This document shows, piece after piece, positions 1 through 11,630 of a stretch of 64,000 nucleotides of DNA. The position numbers and the translations under genes were made by a program. The notes beneath the pieces were generated by a model, which saw nothing but the letters and a program-made list of their open reading frames with translations, searched no databases and was not told where the DNA came from. Positions within the stretch are counted from its first letter, which is position 1. Every line of letters begins with the position of its first letter. The stretch spans positions 31,252 through 95,251 of the forward strand of contig JAJEFD010000018.1 in the NCBI GenBank assembly GCA_022820645.1, in the 5' to 3' direction. Source of the stretch: Dehalococcoidia bacterium (GTDB lineage: Bacteria > Chloroflexota > Dehalococcoidia > Lucifugimonadales > Australimonadaceae).

Positions 1-6
1 CCTTCC

Positions 7-1428
7 TCACCGCTGAGGCACGGCCTTCGGCTCCGCGGGTTGCAGCACCCCGACGTACGGCAGGTTCCGGTACCGGCCGCCGTAGTCCAGCCCGTAGCCG
101 ATGACGAACTCGTCCGGCACCTCGAAGCCCACGTAGTCTATGGGCACGTCCGCCATGCGGCGCACGGACTTGTCGAGCATCGTGCAGACGCGCAGGCTCG
201 CAGGGCCCTTGGCCTGCAGGTGCTCCAGCAGGTAGCGCAGCGTGAGCCCCGTGTCCACGATATCCTCGACGATGACCACGTGGCGTCCCTTGAGCTCCGT
301 CATCACATCGCGGATGACGTCGATGCTCTTCTCCCGCTCCTCGCCGTAGTGGGTGATCTCCATGAACTCCACCTGCAGCGGCAGGTTTATCGCCCGCATG
401 AGGTCAGCCATGAAAACCACCACGCCCCGGAGGATGCCGATGAGCACCGGCTCTTCACCTGCGTAGTCCTGCGACAGCTGCGCACCGAGCTCCTTCACGC
501 GTTTCTGGACGGTCGCCTCATCGAACAGCACGCGCTCCGTGCCCTCGACCGAGACCTCGGAAAGTGGACCGAACCCGTACTTGCCCATAAGTCGCATGAG
601 GTCGCGGCGGTAGAGCAGTTGGACATTCACTTCCGGGTACAGCTCGCGCACATGCCGCAGCTTCCGGTTCTTCTGGGTGACCAGGTTCTGCTTCATGGTG
701 GTCAACTCGAAGTACTGGTCGTACTCCGGGAGGTAGAAGTCCGGCGTGAACATCTCCACGACACGGCTCCCGTCCCACCGCAGGGGGAACGAACGGGGCT
801 CGTACAGATAGTTGATGTGGTAGTAGTCGAGGAGGTCCGCGAACTCCTTCTCGCTCGGGTGCATGAACGCTTTGGTCGGGGCCACGTCGTCCGCGTCGCG
901 TCGGCGTCCCCGGCGCCCACGCCTGGGTCCGGCCGCATCCCGGTCCCGTTCCCCAGCTGGCGGCTCGTTCGACGGCGGGGGCATACCCAGCGCGGCGCGT
1001 TCCGCGGTCTGCCTGCCTCGCCCCCGACGCCGTGGCGGCGTTGCTCGCTGCGGCTCCTCCGATGCAGCATCCTGCGTAATCGGTTCACTCGCTTCCTCGG
1101 AAGCAGGTGCGGCAGCCACGCCGGGCGAACGACGCCCACGGCGCCGCGTTGTCACGCGCTGCGGCTCCTCCGATGCAGCATCCTGCGCAGTCGGTTCGCT
1201 CGCTTCCTCGGAAGCAGGTGCGGCGGCTATGCCGGGTGAACGACGACCGCGACGGGGCCGCGTTGCGCGCTGCGGTTCCTCCGGTGCGTCCGATGGTTCG
1301 TTCACTGCGTCAGCGGACGGCGCGGTTTCGGGTACGGCGTCCGCCGTACGGCGGCGTGTGGTCCTGCGCCGTCGAGGTCGAGGTTCCGAATCTTCGGACG
1401 GGTCTGCCTGCTGGGGGTCCTGCACCAT
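7..1428 (-). CDS. hpt: Hypoxanthine phosphoribosyltransferase with N-terminal PD-(D/E)XK-like domain
   Basis: 473 aa. Residues ~298-470 form a type I phosphoribosyltransferase of the purine-salvage HPRT family (hypoxanthine/guanine + PRPP to IMP/GMP): the PRPP loop EDIVDTGLT is at 388-396 and the IGILRGVVVFMADL strand at ~330. Bacterial HPRTs are usually about 180 aa, so the first 295 residues are extra. Residues 1-185 are low-complexity Arg/Pro/Glu/Ala with a 37-residue tandem repeat. Residues ~190-285 resemble a PD-(D/E)XK fold (TPDFYLPEYDQYFELTT: PD at 229-230, E241), but the usual Lys after the Glu is Thr, so it may be catalytically dead. The gene lies 33 bases after carB and is probably the last gene of the pyr operon. 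HPRT identity is firm; the start and the role of the extension are uncertain. Confidence 0.88.
   Translation of the reverse strand: MVQDPQQADPSEDSEPRPRRRRTTRRRTADAVPETAPSADAVNEPSDAPEEPQRATRPRRGRRSPGIAAAPASEEASEPTAQDAASEEPQRVTTRRRGRRSPGVAAAPASEEASEPITQDAASEEPQRATPPRRRGRGRQTAERAALGMPPPSNEPPAGERDRDAAGPRRGRRGRRRDADDVAPTKAFMHPSEKEFADLLDYYHINYLYEPRSFPLRWDGSRVVEMFTPDFYLPEYDQYFELTTMKQNLVTQKNRKLRHVRELYPEVNVQLLYRRDLMRLMGKYGFGPLSEVSVEGTERVLFDEATVQKRVKELGAQLSQDYAGEEPVLIGILRGVVVFMADLMRAINLPLQVEFMEITHYGEEREKSIDVIRDVMTELKGRHVVIVEDIVDTGLTLRYLLEHLQAKGPASLRVCTMLDKSVRRMADVPIDYVGFEVPDEFVIGYGLDYGGRYRNLPYVGVLQPAEPKAVPQR
1047..1280 (-). repeat. 111-bp tandem repeat inside hpt 5' region
   Basis: The motif GCTGCGGCTCCTCC recurs at 1047, 1158 and (one mismatch) 1269 on the plus strand, giving a 111-bp period, i.e. 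exactly 37 codons. It encodes two near-identical Arg/Ala/Glu-rich units plus part of a third in the disordered N-terminus of the HPRT fusion. Copies differ by only a few bases, so the duplication looks recent or homogenised. Confidence 0.85.
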
Positions 1429-1461
1429 CTCGTCAGACCTCTCGTCTCAGTGTTGTCGTCG

Positions 1462-4400
1462 TCATCGCGTGGAGTGCTGTTCCTCTACCTGTACGGCGCC
1501 GCGCACGTACTCCGCAGTGGTCGCGACGTTATAGTCCGAGCCGCCCAGCACCAGCGCCTCGACTGCCGCCCTGGCCGTGTCCATGGAGGTGTAGCACGGT
1601 ATCCTGCGCTCCGTTGCCGCGCGGCGTATCTCGAACCCGTCGCGCAGCGCCTGTGCGACCTCCTCAACCGTGTTCAGCACGGCGTCCACTGTCCCGTCCG
1701 CCACGACGGAGTAGGCGTTGGGGTAAGGCTCGGCCGCCTTGTTCACTTCGGTGACCGTCAGCCCCAGCCCGCGCATCAGCACCGCTGTCCCGTGGGTGGC
1801 ATACAGTTCATAGTCCAATCCCCCGAGCATCTTCAACCATGCAACGGCGTCAGATTTGTCCCTGTCTGCGATGGTGATGAGGATGCGGCCGGAAGGCGGC
1901 AGCATGAGCCCCGCCGCCATCAGCGCTTTCGCGACCGCCGGCCGGGTGCTTACGTCTATGCCCATCACCTCGCCGGTTGACTTCATCTCGGGGCCCAGAT
2001 ACGTGTCCACTCCCGCAAGTTTGGACATGGAGAAGACCGGCGCTTTCACGCTGGCCATGGGCGGGTCTGGCTGCAACCCGCCGGTGTAGCCCTGCTCTGC
2101 TATCGAGTGTCCAAGCATCACGTTCGTCGCCAGCTGCACCATCGGGATGCCCGTGACCTTGGAGATGAATGGCACCGTACGGCTCGACCGGGGATTGACC
2201 TCGATGACGTACACCGACGACAGTCCGCTGTCGGCAGCAACCGTGAGGCCGAACGGTCTGCTCTCGTTCACGATGACGTACTGGATGTTCATCAGGCCGC
2301 GTACGCCTATGGCCAGCCCGATGCGCGCCGTGTAGTCGACGAGCACGTCCCGTTCGTGCTCCGAGATTCCCTCTGCGGGGTAGACCGCCATCGAGTCCCC
2401 GGAGTGGACGCCCGCTCGCTCGATGTGCTCCATGATGCCCGGGATCAGCACCTGCTCGCCGTCCACGACAGCGTCGACTTCCACCTCGCGTCCCTGCAGG
2501 TACTTGTCGATCAGGATGGGGCGGCCCGGCGCGGCCTCGAAGGCACGCGACAGGTAGCGCCGGAACTCCGTCATGTTATCCACGATCTCCATCGCCCGCC
2601 CGCCGAGCACGTAGCTCGGCCTCACCACCAGCGGGAAACCGAGCCGCTCCGCTATCGCCGTCCCCTCGTCGAGCGAGGTCGCCGTGTCGCCCGGCGGCTG
2701 GGGGATGCCGAGGCTTGCCATCAGGCTCCCGAACCGCTCGCGGTCGGAGGCGATGTCTATCGCGTCTGCGGACGAGCCGAGGATCGGCAACCCTGCCGCG
2801 CCTATCGACTGGCTCAGGTTGATGGCGGTCTGCCCGCCGAACTGCACGACGGCAGGCGGATACGCGCCGCCCACGCCCTCGTTCTCGATGATGTCGCGGA
2901 CGCTCTCCTCGTCGAGCGGTTCGAAGTAGAGACGGTCGCTCGTATCGAAATCGGTGGAGACCGTCTCCGGGTTTGAGTTGACCATGATGGAGTTGACGCC
3001 CGCGTCGTCCAGCGCCCACGCCGCGTGGACGGAACAGTAGTCGAACTCGATGCCCTGCCCGATGCGGATCGGCCCGCTGCCGATGACGACGGCCTTGTCG
3101 CCCTGCAACGGCTCCGCCTCGTTCTCCTGCTCGTAGGTGCTGTAGAAGTACGGCGTCACGGCTTCGAACTCGGCGGCGCAGGTGTCCACCATCTTGTAGA
3201 CAGGCCGCAGGCCGAACCCCTGTCGGAGCGAGCGCACTTCCTCGTGCGTACGGCCCGTGAGCGCGGCGATGACCTCGTCCGGCGTGCCGAGGCGCTTGGC
3301 GTCCCACAACAGGTCGCGGGAAAGGGGTTCGGAGCGCAGCCGCTCCTCCATGTCGACGATGCGCAAGAGGCCGTGCAGGAACCAGGGGTCGACGTGCGTT
3401 GCCTGCGCCAGCGCGTCGGGGGTCATGCCCCTCCGGAGTGCCGCGGCCATCGCCCACAACCGCTCATCCGTCGGCTCGAGCGGAAGTTCCTCGGCTGCGA
3501 GCCCGTCCCACTCCGGCGACTCCCACAGCAGCGTGCGGCCGCCCAGTTCTATCGAGCGCACCGCCTTCTGCAGCGCTGCCTCGAAGCCGCGGTCTATCGA
3601 CATCACTTCGCCCGTCGCCTTCATCTGCGTGCCGATGGCGCGGTCACCCCGTGCGAACTTGTCGAATGGCCAGCGCGGCGACTTGATGACGCAGTAGTCG
3701 AGAGCCGGTTCGAACGCGGCTCTCGTGCGCTGCGTCACCGCGTTCGGTATCTCGTCAAGCCTCCGCCCGACCGCGATCTTCGCTGCAACGCGGGCGATGG
3801 GGTAACCCGTCGCTTTGGACGCAAGCGCGGAAGAGCGGCTCACGCGCGGGTTCACCTCAATGACGAAGTACTGCATCGGGTCGGGAACGCCGCCCGGCAG
3901 CACCTCGCCGATGATCGGGTGCGGCGACAGCCCGAACTGGATGTTGCACCCGCCCTCGATGCCGAGCGCACGGATGATCCGGATGCTCGCGGAGCGGAGC
4001 AACTGGTACTCCTTGTCTGAGAGCGTCTGGCTCGGCGCGATGACGATGCTGTCCCCGGTGTGGACACCCATCGCATCGAGGTTCTCCATGTTGCATATCG
4101 TGATGCAGGTGTCGGCGGCGTCGCGCATCACCTCGTACTCGACCTCGCGCCAGCCGCGCATCGATCGCTCCACCAGCACCTGGTGGATGGGGCTGGCAGC
4201 GAGCCCGCTGGTGACAACCGTCTCCAACTCTTCCATCGTCGTGGCGAACCCGCCGCCCGTGCCGCCCAGCGTGTAGGCAGGCCGCACCACGAGCGGCAGA
4301 CCCAGCTCACGGCCCACCCGCATCCCATCCTCGATGGAGTTCGCTATCTCGCTCGGCGGCGTGGGTTCGCCCAGCCGGTTCAGCAGTGCCCGGAAGAGCT

Positions 4401-4797
4401 CACGGTCCTCCGCCGTCTTGATCGTTTCGATGGAGGTCCCCAGCAGCCGGACGTCGTACCGGTCGAGCACACCCGCCTCGTGCAGGGCGACCGCCAGGTT
4501 CAGCCCCGTCTGGCCGCCCAGCGTCGGCAGCAAACCATCAGGGCGTTCCCGTGCGATGATGCGCTCTATCACCTCGACCGTCAGCGGCTCGATGTAGACC
4601 GCATCTGCAACGCCGTCGTCCGTCATGATGGTCGCAGGGTTGGAGTTCACGAGGACGACGGAGATGCCCTCCTCGCGCAGCGCCTTGCAGGCCTGCGTTC
4701 CCGCGTAGTCGAACTCGGCGGCCTGCCCGATGACGATGGGCCCGCTGCCGATGACGAGCACCTTGTGGAGTCCAGAGGTTGTGTCGTGGTTCTGCAC
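1462..4797 (-). CDS. carB: Carbamoyl-phosphate synthase large subunit
   Basis: 1111 aa, the usual size or slightly longer. It makes carbamoyl phosphate from bicarbonate, ammonia (delivered from CarA) and two ATP, the first step of pyrimidine and arginine synthesis. The two homologous ATP-grasp halves are clear: the N-terminal half opens with [17 protein letters not shown] and the second half has [17 protein letters not shown] near residue 570. The C-terminal ~130 residues are the MGS-like allosteric domain. The start is GTG at 4797, one base after the carA stop, so translation is probably coupled to carA. The ATG-less start is consistent with the starts of carA and pyrC in this operon. Confidence 0.97.
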   Translation of the reverse strand: MQNHDTTSGLHKVLVIGSGPIVIGQAAEFDYAGTQACKALREEGISVVLVNSNPATIMTDDGVADAVYIEPLTVEVIERIIARERPDGLLPTLGGQTGLNLAVALHEAGVLDRYDVRLLGTSIETIKTAEDRELFRALLNRLGEPTPPSEIANSIEDGMRVGRELGLPLVVRPAYTLGGTGGGFATTMEELETVVTSGLAASPIHQVLVERSMRGWREVEYEVMRDAADTCITICNMENLDAMGVHTGDSIVIAPSQTLSDKEYQLLRSASIRIIRALGIEGGCNIQFGLSPHPIIGEVLPGGVPDPMQYFVIEVNPRVSRSSALASKATGYPIARVAAKIAVGRRLDEIPNAVTQRTRAAFEPALDYCVIKSPRWPFDKFARGDRAIGTQMKATGEVMSIDRGFEAALQKAVRSIELGGRTLLWESPEWDGLAAEELPLEPTDERLWAMAAALRRGMTPDALAQATHVDPWFLHGLLRIVDMEERLRSEPLSRDLLWDAKRLGTPDEVIAALTGRTHEEVRSLRQGFGLRPVYKMVDTCAAEFEAVTPYFYSTYEQENEAEPLQGDKAVVIGSGPIRIGQGIEFDYCSVHAAWALDDAGVNSIMVNSNPETVSTDFDTSDRLYFEPLDEESVRDIIENEGVGGAYPPAVVQFGGQTAINLSQSIGAAGLPILGSSADAIDIASDRERFGSLMASLGIPQPPGDTATSLDEGTAIAERLGFPLVVRPSYVLGGRAMEIVDNMTEFRRYLSRAFEAAPGRPILIDKYLQGREVEVDAVVDGEQVLIPGIMEHIERAGVHSGDSMAVYPAEGISEHERDVLVDYTARIGLAIGVRGLMNIQYVIVNESRPFGLTVAADSGLSSVYVIEVNPRSSRTVPFISKVTGIPMVQLATNVMLGHSIAEQGYTGGLQPDPPMASVKAPVFSMSKLAGVDTYLGPEMKSTGEVMGIDVSTRPAVAKALMAAGLMLPPSGRILITIADRDKSDAVAWLKMLGGLDYELYATHGTAVLMRGLGLTVTEVNKAAEPYPNAYSVVADGTVDAVLNTVEEVAQALRDGFEIRRAATERRIPCYTSMDTARAAVEALVLGGSDYNVATTAEYVRGAVQVEEQHSTR

Positions 4798-4798
4798 G

Positions 4799-5866
4799 CT
4801 AGTCGTTCACCATGTCCAGGAAGCGGTCGAAGATGTACTCGTTGTCGAGCGGCCCCGGCGACGCCTCCGAGTGGTATTGGATGGTCAGCACCGGCAACTC
4901 CCGGTGCCGGATGCCCTCGATCGTGCCGTCGTTCAGGTTCCGGTGCGTCACTTCGATGGCGCCCGGCAGCGCCTCGTCGGAGACCGCGAACCCGTGGTTC
5001 TGCGCGGTGATGTAGACGCGCCCGGTAGCGATGTCCTGGACCGGGTGGTTGCCCCCGCGGTGGCCGAACTTCAGCTTGTACGTCTCTGCCCCTAGTGCAC
5101 GGGCGATGATCTGGTGCCCCAGGCAGATGCCGAGCGCAGGGACCTGCTCGATGACCGCACGCGCCGTCTCGACGGTTGGCGCGTTGTGTACCGGGTCCCC
5201 CGGCCCCGGCGAGAAGACGACGCCGTCCGGATTGTCGCGTAGGATCTCGTCCGCCGTGGCGGCAGCGGGATGCACGCGCACCCGGCAACCGCGCTGCGTC
5301 AGCAGCCGCAGGATGTTGTACTTCACGCCGCAGTCCACCACCGCGATGCGCCTTCCGCCCTCGCCGCTCCACTCATACGCCTCGCCGACCGTCACGCGGT
5401 CGACGAAGTTCACCGTGTCGTAGGACGGGAGCGACGCCAACTCGCGGAGCGCGGCCTGCGGGTCTCGCGTGGTCAGCGCACCCATCATCACGCCGTGGGA
5501 GCGGATACGCCGGGTTAGAGCCCGCGTGTCCACACCCCGGATGCCCGGGATGCCCTCGTCGGCGAGATACGTATGCAGCGTGCGTGTCGAGTCGTAGTGG
5601 CTCGGCGTGGACGAGTACTCGCGCACCACGAATGCCGCAACCTTGATGTCCTTCGATTCCGAGTCCGAGCCGTTGATGCCGTAGTTCCCCTGCATCGGGT
5701 ACGTCGGCACGAGGATCTGCCCTGCGTAGGAAGGGTCGGTGAGCATCTCCTGGTAACCGGACATGCTGGTGTTGAAGACGACCTCTCCGAAAGCATCGCG
5801 CTCGGCTCCGAACGCGTGGCCCTCGTACACCGTTCCGTCGCTGAGCACGAGATACGCCGCCGTCAC
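4799..5866 (-). CDS. carA: Carbamoyl-phosphate synthase small (glutaminase) subunit
   Basis: 355 aa, typical length. The class I glutamine amidotransferase domain hydrolyses glutamine and channels ammonia to CarB. The nucleophile Cys248 lies in ALGICLGHQ, and the His332/Glu334 pair in YHSEASPGP completes the triad. The N-terminal half is the CPSase small-chain domain ([16 protein letters not shown]). The start is GTG at 5866 and overlaps the pyrC stop as GTGA (5863-5866). It is followed after one base by carB. No missing residue was seen. Confidence 0.97.
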   Translation of the reverse strand: MTAAYLVLSDGTVYEGHAFGAERDAFGEVVFNTSMSGYQEMLTDPSYAGQILVPTYPMQGNYGINGSDSESKDIKVAAFVVREYSSTPSHYDSTRTLHTYLADEGIPGIRGVDTRALTRRIRSHGVMMGALTTRDPQAALRELASLPSYDTVNFVDRVTVGEAYEWSGEGGRRIAVVDCGVKYNILRLLTQRGCRVRVHPAAATADEILRDNPDGVVFSPGPGDPVHNAPTVETARAVIEQVPALGICLGHQIIARALGAETYKLKFGHRGGNHPVQDIATGRVYITAQNHGFAVSDEALPGAIEVTHRNLNDGTIEGIRHRELPVLTIQYHSEASPGPLDNEYIFDRFLDMVND

Positions 5867-7199
5867 TGCCGAACCTCCCCGAACGCGATCGTTCCTCCCG
5901 CGATGGTCATCCGCACTCTCCCCTGCAGCGTTTGACCGGCCAGCGGGGTGTTCTTCCCCTTGGACGCGAACCGGCTCACGTCCACCGTCCAGCGCTCCTC
6001 CGGGTCGAACAGCACGACGTCCGCAGGTGTGCTGGCAGCCAGCGAGGCGAGGTTCGCGAAGCGCTCACCCAACACGGATGTCGGTCCCAACGTGAGCCGC
6101 GCAACGAGCGTGGGTAGGTCTATCGCGCCAGACCGCACGAGGCCCATCAGCGAACCGAGTGCGGTTTCGAGTACCGAGAGGCCAACAGCCGCCTCATCGA
6201 ACGGCGTCGCCTTGTCGCCGAACGTGTGCGGCGCATGGTCGGTCGCCACGGCGTCTATCGTGCCGTCGCACAACCCTTCGATAAGTGCCTCACGGTCGGA
6301 GCGCGACCGCAGCGGAGGGCTGACCTTGGCCCGCGTGTCGTACGCAGCGAGCGTGAGCGATGCGGCTATGCCATCCGCCGGACCGTTCGCGCCAAGCACC
6401 CACTCGTCCGTCATAGTCAGATGATGCGGCGTTACCTCCGCCGTCACGTGCAGCCCGCGCCTTTTGGCATTCCGCACCATCTCCACGCCGCCCGCCGTGC
6501 TGACGTGTGCAACGTGGAAGTGCCCGCCGGTGAGCCCGAGTAGCGCGATGTCCCGCGCAACGAGCGATTCCTCTGCAGCCGACGGGTACCCTGCGAGCCC
6601 GAGCCGGGAGGCTACCGCCCCTTCGTGCATGCCCAACCCTGCCGTGATGGAGTGGTCCTCGCAGTGGTCCATCACCGGCAGACCGAGTTCACCCGCGTAG
6701 AGGAGCGCATGCTCCATGAGCAGCCCTGTCGCAACCGGGCTCCCGTCGTCCGTGAAGCCGACGACCCCCGCCCGCGCAAGCTCCTCCATGTCCGTCAGCT
6801 CGACGCCCTTGCGTCCCCTGGAAACCGCCCCGAACGCCAGCACGCGGACGGGCCCCGCCTCCCGCGCGCGGTGTGTGATGAAGTCGACAACCGCCGACGT
6901 GTCTATCGCCGGCGACGTGTTCGGCATCGCGCAGACGGTCGTGAACCCTCCGGCTGCGGCTGCGGCAGTGCCCGTCTCGATGGACTCCCTGTCCTCGAAC
7001 CCCGGCTCCCGCAGGTGCGTGTGCAGGTCTATGAACCCCGGCGCGGCAACGAGCCCCTTTCCGTCTACGACCAGCGCGTCTGCGGGAGCTGTCTCCGGCG
7101 CGTCCGCGATGACACCGTCCCGCATGAACAGGTCGCCCGTACGGTCCGATCCCGAGGCCGGGTCGATGATCCGCGCGCCGGTGATGAGAATGGGGCTGC

Positions 7200-7203
<4 letters not shown>
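5863..7203 (-). CDS. pyrC: Dihydroorotase
   Basis: 446 aa from a GTG at 7203 that overlaps the pyrB stop as GTGA (7200-7203). A longer upstream open frame reads into pyrB out of frame and is not used. The enzyme interconverts carbamoyl-aspartate and dihydroorotate. It is an amidohydrolase with the zinc-binding HTH of DLHTHLREPG (H61, H63), the MPNTSPAID segment, and the C-terminal AVGLSVLETALGSLM block that marks class I dihydroorotases. It is the third gene of the pyrR-pyrB-pyrC-carA-carB operon. Confidence 0.95.
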
Positions 7204-8884
<1,681 letters not shown>

Positions 8885-8892
8885 TTACCTAA

Positions 8893-8924
8893 CCTTGCCA
8901 GCCTCACGGGACTGGATTTAAAGG
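8893..8924 (-). promoter_or_regulatory. PyrR-binding anti-antiterminator
   Basis: On the minus strand AGTCCCGTGAGGCT (8900-8913) matches the PyrR-binding consensus ARUCCNGNGAGGYU at every position. It is flanked by CCTTTAAATCC on one side and GGCAAGG on the other, the usual stem. Its 3' arm CTGGCAAG is exactly complementary to CTTGCCAG in the terminator 5' arm, giving the alternative antiterminator. PyrR-UMP binding should favour this hairpin and free the terminator. Confidence 0.93.
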
Positions 8925-8952
8925 TCGGTCGCGGTGCAACACCGCAAGGCGA

Positions 8953-8981
8953 AGTATAGGCTGCGCGGCCGGGCCGCGCAA
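8953..8981 (-). promoter_or_regulatory. Promoter of the pyr operon
   Basis: The minus strand has TTGCGC (8976-8981), a 17-bp spacer and TATACT (8953-8958). Transcription would start near 8946, giving a leader of about 135 nt that contains the complete PyrR attenuator before pyrR. Confidence 0.75.
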
Positions 8982-8993
8982 CCGCTGGGGTTT

Positions 8994-9081
8994 GTCATGC
9001 TGAGCGGAGCGCAGCGGAGTCGAAGCATCTCTCGGGCGGCGTTGATCCCCTCTCTCCTGAGGGGAGGGTCAGGGTGAGAGT
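8994..9081. repeat. Dispersed repeat copy upstream of pyr promoter
   Basis: TGTCATGCTGAGCGGAGCGC (8995 on) with GTCGAAGCATCTCTCG is followed by the palindromic TCCCCTCTCTCCTGAGGGGA block and a GGGTGAGAGTG tail. Both halves recur at 58331-58430 and 58530-58615. It fills the gap between the LON-domain gene and the pyr promoter. Confidence 0.75.
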
Positions 9082-9086
9082 GCTCC

Positions 9087-9746
9087 CTAGTTCTCCGAGA
9101 ACCCGTGTGAGGGACGGCGGCGACTGCGTCGGTCCAGCTGCTTACGGGCGTCCTTCAGCAGTTCGAGCTCGTCCCAGAGCCGGTCGAACGCCGGCTGCTC
9201 CAGCAGTTTCTGCTGCACCGACAGGTTGCCCTGGAATATCTGCGCCACCTGGTAGGAGAGCACCTCCGGATCGTCCGGGAAGTTGACCTCCCGCACGTAG
9301 CCGCCGCGCGAGGCGACCAGTTGCCGCACGAACGAGGCCGCGTCGAAGCGCACGTTCTCGACCAGCGAGGGGTCCACCATCTCGTGGCTGTCGTCTTGCA
9401 GGTACTCCACCTCGGCTGCGAGGTAGGCGTTGTCGCGCAGGAACTCTCGCACCTTGAAACGTCGACCTCCGACCGCAACGACGCTCAACCGTCCGCCCCC
9501 GGCCTCGCTCGTCGTCATGATGTGAGCCGTCGTGCCGGTCTCGAACGGGGTCACCTCGTTCGTTCCCACCTCGCCGCCTTCCTTGAGCAGCAGTACCCCG
9601 AACGGCTCGTCGTTCGCCAGGCACTCGTCCGTCAGTTGGAGGTAGCGCGGCTCGAACACGATGAGCGGCAACTCCATCCCCGGGTACAGGACGACGGCCT
9701 GCAGGGGAAAGAGGCGGAGATAACCGGTTTCAGAGTTCTCGGCCAT
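9087..9746 (-). CDS. LON substrate-binding domain protein
   Basis: 219 aa. This is a stand-alone Lon N-terminal (PUA-like) domain: LRLFPLQAVVLYPGMELPL at the start, the FEPRYLQLTDECL block, and GRRFKVREF. It has no AAA or protease domain, so it is not Lon itself. Stand-alone members are widespread and have no settled biochemical role; a substrate-recognition or adaptor role is inferred from Lon. The start ATG at 9746 lies 6 bases after a -10 box, so the mRNA is probably leaderless. It is monocistronic. Confidence 0.85.
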   Translation of the reverse strand: MAENSETGYLRLFPLQAVVLYPGMELPLIVFEPRYLQLTDECLANDEPFGVLLLKEGGEVGTNEVTPFETGTTAHIMTTSEAGGGRLSVVAVGGRRFKVREFLRDNAYLAAEVEYLQDDSHEMVDPSLVENVRFDAASFVRQLVASRGGYVREVNFPDDPEVLSYQVAQIFQGNLSVQQKLLEQPAFDRLWDELELLKDARKQLDRRSRRRPSHGFSEN

Positions 9747-9752
9747 GCGCAG

Positions 9753-9780
9753 AGTGTACAGACGCAGCCCCGTGCGTCAA
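9753..9780 (-). promoter_or_regulatory. Promoter of LON-domain gene, leaderless type
   Basis: The minus strand has TTGACG (9775-9780), a 16-bp spacer and TACACT (9753-9758), then 6 bases to the ATG. Transcription would begin at or next to the start codon. Confidence 0.7.
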
Positions 9781-9797
9781 CCGCCCTTCTCCTCGGA

Positions 9798-11216
9798 TCA
9801 CGCGTCCCCTACCGTGCGGATGTTGATGTCGTTCGGTATGCCGCCCGCGCCGATGCGCGTCGCCCCGAACACCACGACACGGTCGCCGGGTGCGACTGCG
9901 CCACGTTCGCGGAGCGTGGAGAATGCCTGCAGCACGCGGGTCTCGGTGCGATCGGAGAGGTCGGCATGGATGGGGCGCACGCCGTAGCAGAGCGCCAGTC
10001 CGTTGCAGACTGCGGGGTCAGGCGTGAATGCGTAAACGGGGGCCTTCGGCCGCAGGTGCGAGATCGTCTTCGCCGTGTGGCCGGACTGCGTGAACACCAC
10101 CAGCGCTTCGGCCTGCAGCCGCTCCGCTACGAAACGTGCGGCTTCGGCCATCGCGTGGGACTCGTCGTGTGGATGCTTGACGTGGAACGGCGTATCGGCG
10201 GTCTCCGCCTGCAGCGCGATGCGGCCCATCGTTGCTATGGCTTCCACGGGGTACTGCCCGATGGCCGTCTCCTCGGAGAGCATCACCGCGTCCGTGCCGT
10301 CGAGGATCGCGTTGGCGATGTCGCTCGCTTCTGCCCTCGTCGGGACGGGACTGTCCATCATCGAGCCCAGCATCTGGGTAGCCGTGATGACCGGCTTCCC
10401 TGCCTCGTTCGCCTTGCTGATGATGAGCTTCTGCAGCAGTGGCACTCGCTCCGGCGATACCTCCACCCCAAGGTCGCCTCGCGCGACCATGATGCCGTCC
10501 GACTCTTCGATGATCTCATCGAGGTACTCGATCGCCATCGGATGCTCTATCTTCGAGATGATGGGCGACGCCGACCGCATCTTCTGCAGCAGCTCCCGGC
10601 AGGAACGCACGTCGTCGCCGCTGCGGACGAAACTCATCGCGACGTAGTCCACGCCGATGAACACACCGTAAGCCAGGTCCTTCCGGTCCTTCTCCGTGAG
10701 CGGGTCCGCCGTGACCCTGGAGTCCGGCAGGTTGACCCCCTTGTGCGACGTCAGCACGCCGCCTGCAACGACGGATGCGCGCAGGTCGCCGCCGTTCACC
10801 TCGGCGACGCGCAACACCAGGTTCCCGTCCGCGATGAGGATGCGGTCGCCCTCGCTGACGTCGCTCGCGAGCCGGGGGTACGGGATCGAGACTGAGCCCT
10901 GCGTGGTTGGCACGTCGTTGGACACGACGCGCACGGTTTCTCCTGGTGTGAGCCGGACGCCGTCGGGGTCCTCCACGACGCTGGTACGCAGACGCGGCCC
11001 CTGGATGTCCTGCATCAGGGCGACAGTGCGGCCGATCTCTGCGCTGACCGCCCGGATGCGCGGAACGGTCTGCTCCAGTTCCTCGTGCGTGGCGTGCGAG
11101 AAGTTGAGACGGAATACGTCCACTCCTGCCGCGATGGCCTGCCGCAGGTGCTCATCCGAGGCGAGCGCAGGCCCGAGCGTGGCGACGATCTTGGTATGGC
11201 GCGGAAATCCATTCAT
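9798..11216 (-). CDS. pyk: Pyruvate kinase
   Basis: 472 aa. It converts phosphoenolpyruvate and ADP to pyruvate and ATP in glycolysis. The N-terminus TKIVATLGPALAS, the substrate/Mg block MVARGDLGVEV, the catalytic-lysine region ISKIEHPMAIE, and GKPVITATQMLGSMM with DGTDAVMLSEETA are all present, with the C-terminal allosteric-type domain after ~340. The ATG at 11216 is preferred to an in-frame start 18 codons upstream because homology begins there and a -10 box lies 8 bases upstream. It is a single gene, diverging from the flavoprotein operon. Confidence 0.95.
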   Translation of the reverse strand: MNGFPRHTKIVATLGPALASDEHLRQAIAAGVDVFRLNFSHATHEELEQTVPRIRAVSAEIGRTVALMQDIQGPRLRTSVVEDPDGVRLTPGETVRVVSNDVPTTQGSVSIPYPRLASDVSEGDRILIADGNLVLRVAEVNGGDLRASVVAGGVLTSHKGVNLPDSRVTADPLTEKDRKDLAYGVFIGVDYVAMSFVRSGDDVRSCRELLQKMRSASPIISKIEHPMAIEYLDEIIEESDGIMVARGDLGVEVSPERVPLLQKLIISKANEAGKPVITATQMLGSMMDSPVPTRAEASDIANAILDGTDAVMLSEETAIGQYPVEAIATMGRIALQAETADTPFHVKHPHDESHAMAEAARFVAERLQAEALVVFTQSGHTAKTISHLRPKAPVYAFTPDPAVCNGLALCYGVRPIHADLSDRTETRVLQAFSTLRERGAVAPGDRVVVFGATRIGAGGIPNDINIRTVGDA

Positions 11217-11224
11217 ACGCACAG

Positions 11225-11254
11225 ATGATAGCCCCCGCCGGTTCCCATCAGGAA
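11225..11254 (-). promoter_or_regulatory. Probable leaderless promoter of pyk
   Basis: The minus strand has TTCCTG (11249-11254, weak -35), an 18-bp spacer and TATCAT (11225-11230), then 8 bases to the ATG at 11216. No Shine-Dalgarno sequence lies between. It also overlaps the small inverted repeat GGTTCC/GGAACC (11240-11256). Confidence 0.5.
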
Positions 11255-11412
11255 CCACCTGCAGTGACATCCGCCCTTTCCCCGGTTGCCCTCGCCTCCG
11301 CTACGCTGGTCGTATGACTGACCCTCAGGCACGACCCATAGGCAGTACCTATACCTCTTGCCCCCAGCCATCAAGAGGATCTATGACTCCCGGCAACGAC
11401 TTTTGAAAACAC

Positions 11413-11573
11413 TGGCATTCTTGAGATTCTTGATGCTTCGAAGCCCGGGAAGCAGGCCACGGCCATGAAAATGCCCGGATCAAGGATCTCAAGGATGCCA
11501 AACGATGCCACAGCTCCACTCGTAGGATTCCGATCAAGGATGCCAGAATGCAGGCACGTTGGCATTCTTGATC
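11413..11573. repeat. Palindromic element A (sibling of element B at 60443-60594)
   Basis: This is the only recognisable content of the ~520-bp gap between pyk and the flavoprotein operon. A 22-base arm (11413-11434, TGGCATTCTTGAG...) pairs along its whole length with 11479-11500 (two G-T pairs only) around a 44-base core. A second hairpin pairs GATCAAGGATGCCA (11532-11545) with TGGCATTCTTGATC (11560-11573). All four arms repeat one word. The core contains CGGGAAGCAGGCCACGGCC (11446-11464), identical in element B, whose arms instead use GATTAAGGGGGCCA. The flanks TTTGAAA and ACTCGT-GGATTC are also shared. No convincing ORF is present. Confidence 0.85.
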
Positions 11574-11630
11574 TACCGAACACCGTTAATCGGATTCAGG
11601 GATGGATGTGGTAAAGTTTGCGCGAGGAAC

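Noticed and set aside
11354..11378. CCTCTTG/CAAGAGG inverted repeat resembling the pyr terminator
   Set aside because: The 11-base loop is not followed by a T run and no leader gene follows; similarity to the pyr hairpin is limited to the stem and is probably chance.
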